A DNA stretch of 64,000 nucleotides, taken from assembly GCA_964017145.1 (NCBI GenBank), contig OZ024843.1:2409001-2473000 (forward strand), read 5' to 3'. The first letter of the stretch is position 1. Each line of letters opens with the position of its first letter. This stretch comes from Agrocybe praecox. Lineage: Eukaryota; Basidiomycota; Agaricomycetes; Agaricales; Agrocybaceae. The notes below the pieces were generated by a model. The model ran no database searches, was not told the DNA's origin, and worked only from the letters and a program-made list of their open reading frames with translations. Positions 49,417 through 61,955 of the stretch are shown one piece after another. The translations under genes and the position numbers were made by a program.

Positions 49417-51231
49417 TTACTGTTCGCCATACTTCCAAGCATCCTCCCAGCCAAGTCCGGTGCGGTCCCAAACTCGTGCAGGTTGTCCATGAGTTATCCA
49501 ACCCATGGAATCCATCGTCATACCGGCGGCTCTGACAAAGATGGTTCCGTCCACCTGAGAAATTCCCTTAATTACCTCTACTTTCCCCTCCGTGTTGTCT
49601 CCGGAGGAAGACGGTAGGCGGTATGCTCCTATAATATCCCCAGGGAGAGTGTGCCCATATTTCTTGGATGAAATAACCAGAGCCCTCATCACCTTTAAGA
49701 CATGCGAATCAGGAGCATAAATGCAGGACGCGATCATTTCGTGCCAGGGGTTATAATCAGCATCATCAAGAGGACTTCCTACAGCCGTTTCATCTGGCTT
49801 GGGTCTGGATTCTGGGGAGACAGGTGGTCGTGGCGTAGTTGTGTAAGACATAAGGAGCTCCGGTTTCACAACAGGCCTTCCTCGGTGAATGGCAAAGAGG
49901 ACCATGGTTGGAAGGAAAGCTCTCAAGATTTTGGCCTTGTGTTTTGGGTTGGGGAGAAATTTGAAAACGGGGCCAAAGAAATATGCAGACGTTACAAGGT
50001 GCATGAGGAAAAAGTCGAGCCTGGGTTTCCTGCCTTCTTTACCAGTACCGTACATCATAAGTGTTGCGATCCAGACAAACTCTTCTATCTTGGACTCGAA
50101 TTCTTCCTCGCCTCCGTCTTCGTCAATGTAGTACTGGGCACAGATGCGTCGTATTTCTTCAGGCCTTCCTCCTCCCATATGTTGCTTTGCTTGGTCATAG
50201 ATGGTATGGTTGGGAATGTAAGGCATACCGGGTTCCAAGATGGGCGAATCATAGACCTGTCGAAGGATTTCAAGCAAAGATGGGCCTCGAGAAGGTTGAC
50301 GGAAGCCACTGGACGAATTATTGTGGGTCGCATCAGGTGGGTTTTCAGGGCTTATGATGATATCTAGTGCCGGGACGGGAGGCTGGACAGCTGTCATGGC
50401 AAGACCTATATATATTCATGTGTGTGAGATATGCAAAAATACTTCCCGATAAAAATGATGGTCAACGCACCATTCGCGACAAGTATATCAAGACCGAATT
50501 CAATTCCATACTTAGATTTTATGATTAGCAATGCAGTGAGTGGTTAATGAAGATATTCCTGGACACATACCCCAACTTGGATCAAAGGGTGGAATCTAGA
50601 CAAGACTCGTAAGAAACTAGACTTTATATTGATCGATGGTTGAACGACTTACGCTCCGCTCAGGAAACGAATCAACATGGTGGTGCCATTGATAACAGTT
50701 GGTTCGAAGATGTAACGTTCAAGGGTCGGGGTCACGCCGTTAACGCGTACTTGCTCACTGAAATAAGCCACGAATGCACTATAGGCACTACGGAAAGCAA
50801 CATGGCAAGGTTCATAAGTTTGTAAAACGGCAATGAAGGAAGCTGACTAACTGTAGATTTCCGGTATACCCCAACCAGTTCTCATCAGTGATGACGATGT
50901 CCTTGTCGGACTCGTCGAGGAGGATTGGGATTTGCTTTTTGGCTTCAATGTCGTATTTCTTACGGAGAAGCGAAGCAGAAGCCCCCAGGTCGTAAGCTGC
51001 CAGAACACTGAGACATAGGAAAAGTTAACAAGGTCAGAATCAGTACTAAGGAACAGAGACTTACTGATGAGGGAGGTGATTATGAATACTTGGGAGTCTG
51101 TAGAAACAATGATGCTCTTGTGCATCTTTCAAGAGAAGCTCTTCTGCAGTTTTCTTGGTCTCGTGTGTGATGCCAGGAAGATTAAGGAGACCCTTTTCAC
51201 GAAATGTGTAGGAGTACGGTGGTGCTGACAT
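49417..51231 (-). CDS. Questin-oxidase-like protein (Baeyer-Villiger family)
   Basis: MSAPPYSYTFREKGLLNLPG starts the protein. NHLPHHVLAAYDLGAS, in which the His pair is family-typical, ITDENWFG, FSEQVRVNGVTPTLERYIFE and HPLIQVGYGIEFG match the questin oxidase / AflY-like fold. The C-terminal half includes FVWIATLMMYGTGKEGRKPRLDFFLMHLVTSAYF and DDADYNPWHEMIA. Characterised members perform Baeyer-Villiger ring opening of anthraquinones in polyketide pathways. Mushroom genomes hold many lone paralogues, and no biosynthetic cluster is near this one, so the substrate is unknown. Several short introns lie between 50.4 and 51.2 kb. Confidence 0.85.
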
Positions 51232-52075
51232 GGTATGTTTCTTGTTGTGGTCCTAACGTTGCAGAGGGGGAAGTCTCTTGAACTCTTGAATGGAATGATT
51301 ATCAAGTCGGACAGGCTTTTATCAACGTTTATCGGGTAATTTTAGGACCTTTCATGATGGGCTTTGCACGCTGAAGGATCCATCTAAATTGTCAACAGCC
51401 GTGATTAGATTTGATTCGGCAAAGGATTTTTAAAATAGATCAAGGCAACGTTATCCTGAGAGAAATCATCTTGGGCTGCCATTTTCTTACAGTGCGAGAT
51501 TTCGCATTAGATCTACTGTCGAGAGGAAAGGTTAAAGCACTAGCGGCGAACAGGCATGATTACCAGAGCTGAATATATACTTGAGACAAATTGTCTGTCA
51601 ATGTCGTTTATGCTGATCCGACTCGAGGGTAAGGAGGTTTTGTTTTGTTTTTGTTTTTCAATGATGATATGCGCGCTATAACCCTAGCTTTCGCAGAGTG
51701 ACTCGTCTATCGATTATTTGTGCATCACTACGAGCCCGCCGGACATGACTCTGGGTAGAAACCTGTGTCGGTTTCAGAATGCAGACCTGTGATGCAGCTA
51801 TGATAGATGGGAGTCCTGTTCGTGGGGTTTTGAGCTTCCACGTAGGTTTATACTGTGTAGTGAGATATTTGGTACCGGATACGAGTTGATTATAATCCGC
51901 CACTCCGGCAGCAAGAACGGTAAGGTGTCGGATTCCCAAGACCGTACTCGACGACGCGACGTGGTAGTAGCCGGTTCCCAAGTTTCAACTACTTCCGTCG
52001 ATTCGTTGATCGTATTGTCGACGTGTCTGCCTATAATATGTAAATGTACTTTTCGTCTTGTTTCCGACCACCCCA
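51232..52075. other. 844-bp intergenic region, no confirmed gene
   Basis: This is the largest gap in the window, between divergent questin-oxidase-like and MFS genes. A minus-strand open frame of 101 codons (51981-51676) overlaps two others in different frames. None shows a family motif I recognise. I see no tRNA or repeat. Confidence 0.35.
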
Positions 52076-53871
52076 ATGGCTAAAGTAGAGACTATTGTCT
52101 TTCTATCCCTCGTTCTCGACCTCTTTGCCTTTACTATTCCTCTGCCTCTCTTTCCAAGACTCATCGAATGGTATACCCTCGTGAGTACAATTTGCCAACA
52201 GCGCGCGCATCATAACGATGACGTCCTCTACAGAGAGAGAGCTCGGACCCCACTGGCTTCCTCTCTCGCACCTTGCAATTCGTGACATCGATTAGGAGTC
52301 TTTTCTACCAATCCGGAGCCCACTCACAACGATGGGATATCGTGCTCCTAGGAGGCCTTATGGGCTCTATATTCTCGTGAGTAACGTCGTTGTCGTGATG
52401 GCGTGCGGAAACCATAACGTTCTCTTCAGCACCCTCCAATACTTTGTTTCACCAAGAATTGGGGCTCTTTCTGACAAGTATGGTCGCAAACGCATCCTTC
52501 TCATCACAATGATTGGCAACATCCTGTCAGCCCTCATGTAGGCATCACTCCTTATACTTGTCTTTTCACGCGGCTAATGACCTCATTGATATTAGATGGA
52601 TAAAGTCGACTACATTCGCATCATACATGCTTTCTCGGGTAGTAGGAGGGTTAAGTGAAGGAAACGTTCAACTGGCAATGTACGCCGTTTTGCTTGCCAG
52701 TATCTTATGATTGACATATTAATGCTTCTGGGAAAAGTGCCATTCTATCAGATGTAACATCACCAGAAACTCGTTCCAAAGCACTTGCTCACGTTGGTAT
52801 CGCATTTGCGATTTGTTTCTGCATTGGGCCACCTATTGGCGCCTATTTTGCATCTCGACCTTTGCCCAAGTCTCTCAACAACTGGGGACTCGGAGAACTC
52901 AACGTCTATGCCGTTCCTGCCATCTTAACCCTCGTTCTTTTAGTCGTGGAAACCATTTTCCTCGCGGTTGCACTCCCAGAAACGAAGGGCAAAGGCGTGT
53001 CCGCCGCTCCAGCAAAAGAGAAGTCAACTACAAATGGCAACACAAACGGACATGCGAATGGCAAAAGCACCACTGGCACGAAGCCTCCTGTGCCTAAACG
53101 CACCGCTGAAACACGCCTGAACGTCCTCAAATCCCTTCGCAGCCTTCATTTCCTCTTCTTAGCGTTATTCTCCGGCGTGGAATTCACACTGACGTTCCTG
53201 ACCTTCGATCGTGAGTAATCAACTCTATTTCCATTTAATATATTTCAGACCATGTGCTCAACCATGGGACTTCTCGTAGTGCTCGATTGGTCCAACACTC
53301 AAAACGGCAAACTCATTGGTTCGATTGGTATTATTAGCGCACTTCTCCAGGGCGGTTATGTGAGGCGATCCATGTCCAAAGTAGGCGAAGGGAACATGGC
53401 TAGGCGAGGTGTCGCGAGCTGCGCCGTAGCGCTCTTTTTATTGGCATTACTCCCAAGATATGTCCAGACACAGCCGTCACTTGCCATGAAGCTCTTGCAG
53501 GGCGCTGCTGTCTGTATGGCGTTTACCAGCGCAACCGTCGTCAATTCCTTGACTGCGTTCGCTTCATTACAATGCGATGAAGGCCACGTAGACGCAGTTA
53601 CAGGCAAGCCAGTCGATGAAAACCCCGAACTCGCTAAAGGAACTGCGCTCGGAAAGTTCAGATCATCAGGCCAGCTCGGGCGTGCACTCGGGCCACTACT
53701 TGGTAAGTTGTTTCAACGCTGCTGCGAGTCGCGTCAATGACTGATCAATTCAATTCAGCATGCGCGTCTTACTGGACATTTGGTCCATCTGTCACATACG
53801 GTGTCTCAGCTATCGCAATGTTTTCGTTATCGAGGAGAATGAAGAGGATCGCACAAACCAAGTCAATGTAA
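52076..53871 (+). CDS. MFS transporter, MFSD10/tetracycline-resistance-like
   Basis: MAKVETIVFLSLVLDLFAFT begins helix 1, followed by IPLPLFPRLIEWY. The MFS signature between helices 2 and 3 reads PRIGALSDKYGRKRILLITM (G-x3-D-R/K-x-G-R-R/K form). SRVVGGLSEGNVQLA and AHVGIAFAICFCIGPPIGAYFA cover helices 4-5. The central loop is hydrophilic and rich in Asn/Gly/Thr/Lys (53015-53090). The second half keeps LDWSNTQNGKLIGSIGI and LGKFRSSGQLGRALGPLL. An intron at 53211-53279 joins TFD to LLDWSN. The family is near MFSD10/TETRAN, organic-anion or drug exporters; the substrate is unknown. Confidence 0.87.
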
Positions 53872-54239
53872 CATGTAATCATTTATATAAAGGGTTCGAG
53901 GCGCGCCCATATTTATTATTATCACAGAGTGGGAAGACGAGCAAATGTCCTGCTTTGGCATGAGTAACTAATAGCTGCAGTCTTTAGATCTACCTGTTAC
54001 TAGATTCGTAAAGTAAAATATACAAGTGTAAGAATCGAATTCTGTGCATCTACCTAAGATGTTGAATTGTTTGCATTGGGATCAGAAACCAAGCCTATCG
54101 CTATCTGTGTCTATCCAGGACATTTGGGAGCAGCGAGGAAGGGTAGAGTCGATTCCAGGGTATCTCAGTATTTTGTTATGAGTCGGTCATGAAAGGAAAG
54201 CGAATTATTATGATTATTAAAATGCGAGATGCAATGTCC
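53872..54239. other. Convergent intergenic region MFS / SUR1-like
   Basis: AT-rich spacer between two stop codons, likely both 3' UTRs. No gene seen. Confidence 0.35.
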
Positions 54240-55944
54240 TCATGAATCCCATGAACCTAGAGGTGTCGAACGATTTCCGGATGACGATGAAGCTGACCAC
54301 GAGGGTGGTTCTGTAGAAAGATCCAGGAATGGGGTATATTCATCGTCATTATGACGCTGGCCATTATTTCCTGTTTTGTGTCCAGTCTCGATATCTTCAT
54401 GAACCCCTACTTTCTCTGGAGGGTACTCGGATGACAACACTTCTGAACGTCGAGATATGGGTGCGCGCGGTAACCTTGAGCCAACACGACCGAGTGGAGG
54501 AGGTTGAAGCTCGATATCAGGAGCCGAAGTAAATATGGCGGGAAGGAAAAACAAAACGTTTCGACCATGTCTATGTCGTCCAGTCCTGATAGGAGTATCG
54601 GGGGGATCGTATCGGGCGCCTGCCATAGAAGTAACACGGTTTCGAATACGTTGGAAAGCCTCGACAAGAGGACTTTGAACACGACCCGCATATAGGTCCG
54701 AGTAACGCAATGATTCTGGCATGGGGGATGGCGGAGCGCTGTCGTCGAAAGGGAGATGAAGCACAGGCACCTCTCCGTCGATCGGGGAGACCGTTTCACT
54801 ACCGCTGATAGGGGAAGACAACTCGGTCGATGATCCCGACCGCGAAAAGGAGGACCGTCCTAGCTGGAAGTGCCATCTTCCTGACCGAGATAACCTCGGA
54901 AGAATGATATCGTATCCCCTGCTGAAACGTCTACCGGGTTTCGCTGGCAATCGAATGAGCCCAATGACGAGGACGAACAGTCCGATCCACATGAGAACCT
55001 TCCCCCAATGACCAAGGAAACCAATAAACGCAGCGTCGTCCGCATGCCAGCTACTTCCATAGAAATGAGAGAAGAAGGAATGAGGTGCCTCGTCTTCCCT
55101 TGCATTTTTCCCATATAGCGATTTCGGTAATATACGAACGTCGTGTAAGAAGGTATTAGGATGGGAGGCAGAGTAAATCCCATACTGCGCAGAAAGGAAC
55201 ATTGGACCCGTGGAAAACATTACCGTAGGATAATTCAGAATCCAGGAATGGTCGAATTTGGGGAGGTTATGAATAGTTTGCTCCAACATTGGATGGTGCT
55301 TTTCGGAGAACATGAGATCGTTCGACACACCAACGGGTATTGTCTTTGGGAGAATGACAGGATACACCAGGAGGGGGTCCAAGGGTTTGAGACAGCCAAT
55401 GTCCAAATCGACGTAAACACCGCCGTAGTGATATAACACGAAATAGCGAATCGCGTCGGCGCGCTGAATGGGATATGTATAGTTATCAAAGGTGTCCAAA
55501 AACCATGGATAATGCTCTGCAATGAATTCACGCGAGCCAGCGTCAGTCCACAGCATGTATTCACTGAAAAAGCGCGGTCAGCGGCGGGCGGCGATGGGTA
55601 GCAACGGATGATACACACTAGTCTGGCATCATATCCTTGCAGGCCTGAGAGATACCGCGCCATTTGGGTGGTAGAGTCTCCGACTTCCATGTCTGATGAA
55701 TTATCCTAGGTATGCGCTCGACTTGACTGTGTGCTGCGGCATTCCAACGGGTAGTGTTGTCGAGGATGGGGACTTGTTGCTCGGAAAGATAAGCAATGGA
55801 GTCGATAGAGAGATAATAAGTTACAGAAGACAATACTATTACGGTTCCCAGAAGAAAAAGAGCGAGAATTGAGAGGAAAACATAGAAAGTACGTCGTCTG
55901 TTCATGGGAGGAGGCAAGGAGGAATGAAAATCGACTGTTACCAA
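54240..55944 (-). CDS. SUR1/CSH1-like mannosyltransferase (GT32, MIPC synthase catalytic subunit)
   Basis: Two exons (55944-about 55617 and 55556-54240) give about 540 residues. An N-terminal membrane anchor (FYVFLSILALFLLGTVIVLSS) is followed by the GT32 core: RIPRIIHQTWKSETLPPKW, MLWTDAGSREFIAEHYPWF, and RADAIRYFVLYHYGGVYVDLDIGCLKPLDP, containing the DXD motif (DLD). A second membrane segment, WGKVLMWIGLFVLVIGLI, lies near residue 300, as in Sur1. The long Ser/Arg-rich C-terminal tail is cytosolic and not conserved. Sur1/Csh1 with Csg2 transfers mannose to inositol-phosphorylceramide in the Golgi. A second start, MNRRRTFYVF, lies at 55905 and is equally possible. Confidence 0.85.
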
Positions 55945-56024
55945 ACTTGTAGTCCGGCTCGGCTCATCATTTTTCAGCTCGGTTCACTTAGTTTTTCCCA
56001 CGCCTGTACAGCCTACTCCTAATA

Positions 56025-57497
56025 TCAAATATTCCTCAAGGGCATACCAAATACTCTCTCTACATGTGGTTCTAAGAAATATAGCGACTCCCGAATAGAA
56101 ACATCATCCCAAGCTTCACTTATCGCCTTCAAATTCCCCAGTGACATTCGCCAGTCCTGTCGGCTCCATTCTCGCCCAGGTCGCGATCCTGGTGTGTACA
56201 CCTTTCGCAGGAAAAAATCCAGTCTCGGGTTCACCAGCGTTACCTTGCGTTTCCCAGTCAAGTATTCCAGGCAATCTGCCACATTCCATAGACTGAAATG
56301 TTTCTTATTCTTGGATATCTTGGGTGCATGTCGCGATCGATTCACCTCGTCCTCAGGCTCTTGTGCTCCAGCTTTCACCGCGAGCTCAGAGAGCAGCCGA
56401 CTAAAGTGATCAACCACCGCAACATGGAGCATGTTGATTGGGTGCTCGGATTGCCATGTATCATTGGAGGATTCGTCAACTTCGTCAATATCCATAATCA
56501 TATCGTCGTCGCTATCCTTAACTTTGTCCGCTTTCGCTTTCGTCTTCTTTTCTTTAGTGGGTCCGTTATTCCGCGTAAAACCTTGGTAGCTCTCTTTGTG
56601 ACCTGTGAACTCCATTGGGTCTATCATATTCCCAAACAGTTTCTGGGCAATATCGCGACTGCTCCAAACACGAGTTGGAGTTATTGTAGGAACACCTATG
56701 CAAGTTTTAAATTTACTACCAAAGGTTAAATAGTTGATGTGATGCTTCTCACCTTGGGTTTGGCTTATAATACATAGATTGTTATCTGCGCTGCATAAAA
56801 CCGTTCGTTGAGTGCGGCTGAAAAACATGCAGCAATCTAGGATGAGACTATCGTTGAACATTTCCCCTGTAATGGTCTTGTTCTTTACTTAGTGACTGCC
56901 CTAAGAGTCGGTGCTTTACTGACCTCTCCAGGCTCCTTGATCTTCCAATTGCCCGTGGACTTGCATGTCTGTTCTTGAGCTTGTCCTTTGATAGATCTTC
57001 TTTCTCTGATTTTCTCGAGTAACCAAGCCGTGGCTCTGCGAGCGAACCAGGCCAATCCGTTGCGATTCTTCTGGCTTTTTCAAATTGAGGTTGATCAGTC
57101 ACCATCTATCAAAACAATTTGAATGAAAGATACCCATCAAGCTCGAGAATTACTGCGCCAGGCACTATAACAATGACGGGCAGGGAGGACTTTTCAAAGT
57201 CTTCCACAAATTGTGATAGCGCCTCGAAATGGTGCAACAAAATGTTAGTATCCACAACGAAGAAGGTCGCGTACTCAGATAGAGGTGCCTATATTTTGGT
57301 GAGATACCAACGCTACGGTCATCCAAAACAAGACGAGTTTACCGCCATCTCAACGTCCTCATTGGCGAGGTCATCGATTTGTCGAAGAGCAGCTTGTAGG
57401 TACTGTTCATGATTGCTTTGATCTTTCGTGTTTCGTTGAGAGAACAACAAAGAGGCACAATTCATTGATCCTCACCATCATTTGCCCAGTTAGCCAT
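56025..57497 (-). CDS. SWT1: SWT1-like nuclear endoribonuclease (PIN domain)
   Basis: Starts MANWANDV with several short exons. The PIN domain begins FFVVDTNILLHHFEALSQFV (first catalytic Asp), then PVIVIVPGAVILELDG, QKNRNGLAWFARRATAWLL, and FNDSLILDCCMFFS...RTVLCSADNNLCI (later acidic residues in NDSLILD and SADN). The C-terminal part, with an acidic nuclear-localisation-like linker (KAKADKVKDSDDD) and WSRQDWRMSLGNL, matches fungal Swt1. In yeast Swt1 cleaves unspliced pre-mRNAs at the nuclear pore. A 60-nt intron removes the stretch after ISQTQ so that GVPTITPTRVW follows. Confidence 0.83.
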
Positions 57498-57783
57498 GGG
57501 TTACGTCGAGAAAGGCTCGAAGAACAAGTACGAGGTCAAGTGGCAATGTTGGTTGGTACTAGTTGGCAGAAGCAAACAAGGTTCGCTTGTGTACTTAAAA
57601 GATCGTGATCGCGCGATTACGATGATATAAATAAATTGAAAATTTATTATGTGTCTATGATGCATTGTGTCATGTATGTGTTGCTGTGAAGGATACAAAT
57701 GTCGTTGAATAGGAAATAGAAATAATAAAAGTAACTCCATAAAGTCCCTGAGTACTCAAAGAAAGAAAAATTATGTCAAGGCA
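57498..57783. promoter_or_regulatory. Spacer PCF11 3' end / SWT1 promoter
   Basis: A 286-bp AT-rich gap between the tandem minus-strand genes PCF11 (upstream stop at 57784) and SWT1 (start 57497). It must hold the PCF11 terminator and the SWT1 promoter. Confidence 0.35.
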
Positions 57784-60349
57784 TTAGCTCGACACCGACG
57801 TTGCAGACAATGCCACCTTTTTCAAAGGAGGTGTGCCACCGTCTGCTGCATCGGCGTCGCTATTTTCAACCTTACGTTTAGTACCAGCAAATTTCGATTC
57901 GGACGGCGGTGACCTAGTGGGAGATCGGGACGACGCGACTCTCAATTTCGTAGTAGGTGGTGTAGCTCGCACCGAAGGCATCTCTAACATTGGATTAACC
58001 TCAGGAGTGGCAGATCGACTACCATGTGCTTGTTCAGTGCGTAATCTCGCTGCAAGGGTATTTGTCGACGCCATAGCTTCCGCATAACATGTCGCATGAT
58101 ATACCTGCATTGAAAACATATAAGTATACGTGTAGACGAATCGCACGCCTAACGAATTTACCTTGTCGTCCTTCTTGGTTGCGTTCCTCCATGCCCATTC
58201 TTCTTCTTCTTCTAGAAATTCTAATGCAAGCGATTCCTTACATATCGGGCAAGAAACAACCTGAGTCTCATTGTCAGGGGATGCAACGACGTATTGGGCT
58301 CGCAGATCAGCTTCCCGTTTAGCATTCTCAGCGGCAGCAACAGCTTTGGAGTTGAAACGTCCAGGTCCGTCAGCGCGCCCCTTCCCTTTGACATCAACCG
58401 AGACATCCTGGATCCAATCCTGCAAGCAAGAAATTGGTTTAAGGCGTTCACTATGAATCCATGGTGAAAATCGTACCTCAACACCAATAAACCAACTACG
58501 ACTATGTCCTCTCCCGAGATTTTCGTTTGCCTTACGATTCTGCCTGAAATGCATATCGAGATGATTATCCTGTTCTTTCTTCCCCAGCTTTGTGTCGGGA
58601 AAACGGATACCGCACTGTTTGCATTGCAGCCCTTGGCGGTCATACAAAAAGTCTACAATACGTGACGATCTATAACGAATTATGAGATAAATTTTCTAAA
58701 AAAAATTATAAAAAAAAAGAAACGTGGCACTTACGAAACAGATTCAAGAGTCTGAAAATTGACATTTTCTACGAGAACGGCATCTCTATGTTCTCGGATA
58801 ACAGCATCTCTAACCTGAGCATTGGCTGCGTCTTCAGTATTTTCCTCAGAGCTCGCTTGATCTTTCACACTGGCACCTGCACCGGTCGACGTTCCATTCG
58901 TAGAGACAACACCAGCTTTAAGTAAAGTAGATAATAAATTGGCAATATTGCCCGGAGTCACTGCAGGTGCGGCGGCCGGTGGCGCAGAATGGGTATTATC
59001 GACGATTGGAGGTTCGAAGCGCATTTCTTCGGCTTTGATGGCGGGCAGCGGGGGAATAAATTGTTGGGTACTTGTAGATGGGATGTTGCTAGCAGGCATC
59101 TGGGCGAATGTGGGGTTCCATGTAGGAGGGATCGTCGGTGGCAGCGGAGCTTGAGGAGGCGGTGGAGCAATTTGGGGGACAGGAGGCGGCGAAGCCGAAC
59201 TCTTCACCAGATTGCGCAGCTGATTCAGAATCTGTCGAAGTTCTTCGGGCGACACACCGGCTTCAATATGCAATCGAAGCTGAAATAGAAATGTTTAATG
59301 ATGAGGAGACGCGTAAGCAAAGAATAAACACGCACTTGATTGAGTACAGCAATATGATTTTGAGAAACCGTATCGTAAGGATTCGCTTGGACAGCCCGTT
59401 CTTTTTGTCCTAAGGTGAACTGTAGCTCGCTGAGTACCTGTGATTTTAATAAAGTACCATGTCCTGAATGGAAGTTCTGGGTTGCCTGAAAACGAGTCAA
59501 ATGAATAAAAATCGAAAGTTTGTAAGTAAGATCTTACCGTGCTACTGGATGCACCTCCTCCCCAGACACCACGTTCAATGGCGGCTTGCTGTTGAACGCC
59601 GAAAAGTTCCTTTCCTGAGGGCGAGCCTGTGCGCCAAGTTAGAAGCATTTCTTCCATTTTACTCCTGGTGTTGCTGTCGACGAGAGGGTATGTATCAAGA
59701 AAGAGAGGGACAACAAAAGAGGAGAACCGGCGAGCATAGGGCTCATAAACATTTTTTGATATGGCATCAAGAAGATACCAAGCGGGAAGCTTCATCCAGG
59801 GAGGAACCTAATTGAGCAAAACCGAAAATAGACATGATGAGTCAGCAATCCGCGGTACGTGTGGGAGGACAACGAAAAAAAGGACAAGAATTTCAATGAG
59901 GTGCAGGCCGTCGTCTCAGACGTCTTTTAGACTCATATCTCTAAGTAAAATACATGGTACTTCAAAGGCAAAATGTGTAACTAGAAGTATCACGGCTTTT
60001 TTCTTTTTTTCTCGACAAATAATTTTTAAGAGCCTACAACTAGAAATCAGGGACTCACCCTCCTTATGTGGGCCTCAAGGCACTGTCCAACAATATCTGA
60101 GAATCTGGAATAATCCTGAGCGAGCAACGACAGATGTTGAATAAGAGGTCTTGAGTTGAACGTAAGCTCTGACAGCCGGTGGGTATAATCCCTGCGAAAC
60201 GATACTGCGTCAAGTGCATACGGGGCGGGAGCAGGTTGCTGCTGCGGGGGTGCGCTGTAGTAATAACCAGCATGTGCTGGGGGTGGGGGCGCGTAACTCG
60301 AGCCACTATATGACGGCTGACCGTACATATTTTGAGAATAAACGGACAT
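57784..60349 (-). CDS. PCF11: mRNA cleavage and polyadenylation factor PCF11
   Basis: MSVYSQNMYGQPSYSGSSYA starts a Tyr/Pro-rich leader. The CTD-interacting domain runs VSFRRDYTHRLSELTFNSRP...HLSLLAQDY...PAWYLLDAISKNVYEPYARRF...LVDSNTRSKMEEMLLTWR, as in Pcf11. The C-terminal half has a Cys pair and His (LQCKQCGIRFPDTK...HLDMHFRQN) and a second zinc site (VSCPICKE...YHATCYAEA). The middle is Pro-rich (SPPPVPQIAPPPPQAPLPPT). Pcf11 binds phosphorylated RNA Pol II CTD, bridges to CFIA and dismantles elongation complexes. Introns fall near 58.1, 58.4, 58.7, 59.3, 59.5 and 59.8-60.1 kb. Confidence 0.9.
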
Positions 60350-61083
60350 GGTTATTACCCCCTTCGATGGATACGAGGTCGAAAAGGCACTTCGGGCAAC
60401 AGTCTCACCACAAAAGAAACAAACTGCTACCAAGCAAGCAACAGATAGAAAGATGCAAGAGTGTGCTGATATACTTCCCACTGCTCACTCAAAGATACGA
60501 GCCACGGCAAACGACGACGATGAACGAAAAGTACTTGATGATGGTGGTTGAAAGAGAGCAATGCCAGCAACAGCCCGCAAACAATAAACCATTTTTCAAA
60601 CTCCGTTCATTCCGGCTTACACATAGCAGCTCAAATTCGGACATTGCTGCACTGCCTAACAGACATTGTACTGCGGCTCATTGCACATATTTTTTGCATC
60701 CTTGTTCCATGTATCCTGATCACTATATATCAGCAATGAGGCGTACTTATTGTCGTTGGAATATGCACAGAATAAACTGCTGTCAGATAACAAGTATATT
60801 ATGTAATTATGAAGCCGATCAACCGATCGTCTAAGGACTATCAGTTAATTATGTCAGCGAAAGCTCGCACTCCCCCAATCCCATCCACCGGCCACCTACT
60901 CCTCGTCAAAACTTACGCCAAAGGTGTGTATCCCTCTGAAAGCCTCGAATCCATTGTCCAATCGATACCGGACGTCTCGCTGAGCGATTTGGTACCAATT
61001 TTGCTGGAATTTGAATCGATGGACCGATGGATTGAAACTTGCGTTTTTGGATGACGATTGACTGAACACGCATTTATTCCTAG
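60350..61083. promoter_or_regulatory. Divergent intergenic region PCF11 / RPL9 with probable leader intron
   Basis: 734 bp between divergent ATGs. A TATTCCTAG acceptor touches the RPL9 ATG. A plausible donor is near 60924, so about 160 nt could be a 5' UTR intron. An 81-codon frame here has no family match. I saw no C/D-box snoRNA. Confidence 0.45.
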
Positions 61084-61832
61084 ATGCGGGACGTCCTCAA
61101 GACAGAAGAACTCGAAATCCCTGCCGGCGTCGAAATCTCGGTCAAGTCGCGCCTGATCACTGTCACTGGATCCCGCGGAACCCTCACGAAGAATGTCCGC
61201 CATGTTGACATGGACATCCGTGTCATCAAGGGAAAGACCACAAAAGTTACCCTGGCTGTTTGGCAAGGAGGCAGGAAACATGTTGCATGCCTGCGAACCA
61301 TTCGCAGCTTGATCAACAACATGGTTATTGGTGTCACCAAAGTGCGCATATTCGCTATTTTCTTATATATATAAGGCTCTTATGTCTGTGCAGGGTTTCC
61401 GATACAAAATGCGTGCTGTCTATGCCCATTTCCCCATCAACTGCATCATCCAGGAGAGTGGCCATGCTGTTGAAATCCGCAACTTCTTGGGCGAGAAGGT
61501 TAGAGTTCTACATGGTACTTATTACTGGACTAGTTGTATTCAAATCCGACATTTTCGCAGACTGTGAGACACGTCAAAATGTTGTCGGGTGTTGAGGTTA
61601 CAGAGTCAGCAGCACAAAAGGATGAGCTGATTCTCGAGGGTAACGATATCGACCACGTTTCGCAGTCAGGTACGTAAATGGGTTTTTGTTCCTCTTTTTT
61701 TGTACTTATCGTCGGTTCTTCACAGCTGCTTCCATCCAGGGAGTCTGCCGCGTCCGCAACAAGGATATCCGCAAGTTCTTGGACGGTATCTACGTGTCTG
61801 ACAAGGGCACTGTCGTTGAGGCTGATGCTTAG
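61084..61832 (+). CDS. RPL9: 60S ribosomal protein uL6 (RPL9)
   Basis: Four exons (61084-61341, 61394-61498, 61561-61669, 61726-61832). [72 protein letters not shown] and [21 protein letters not shown] are unmistakable uL6 sequence. All splice joins are in frame. The start codon lies immediately after a TATTCCTAG acceptor, so the ATG is the first three bases of its exon. It is convergent with STE14, with 123 bp between stops. Confidence 0.96.
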
Positions 61833-61955
61833 ATGTAGTGGCTGTACTCGTCTGTACTTGTCGATCACTTTTTTTTTACATTGTATTTGCAAAAATGGTC
61901 ATAGGTTTAAATTCCAAAAGTCCGGACGTGTCTGCGTACATGCTGATACTTTTAA

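Noticed and set aside
49702..50367. 221-codon plus-strand frame
   Set aside because: Antisense to the conserved C-terminal half of the questin-oxidase-like gene.
56848..57105. Minus-strand frame starting MVTDQPQFEKARR in SWT1
   Set aside because: It is the wrong phase. Splicing over it gives the conserved GQKNRNGLAWFARRA sequence.
60809..61054. 81-codon plus frame upstream of RPL9
   Set aside because: No recognisable domain. It lies where a 5' UTR and leader intron are expected, and its end does not splice in frame to RPL9.
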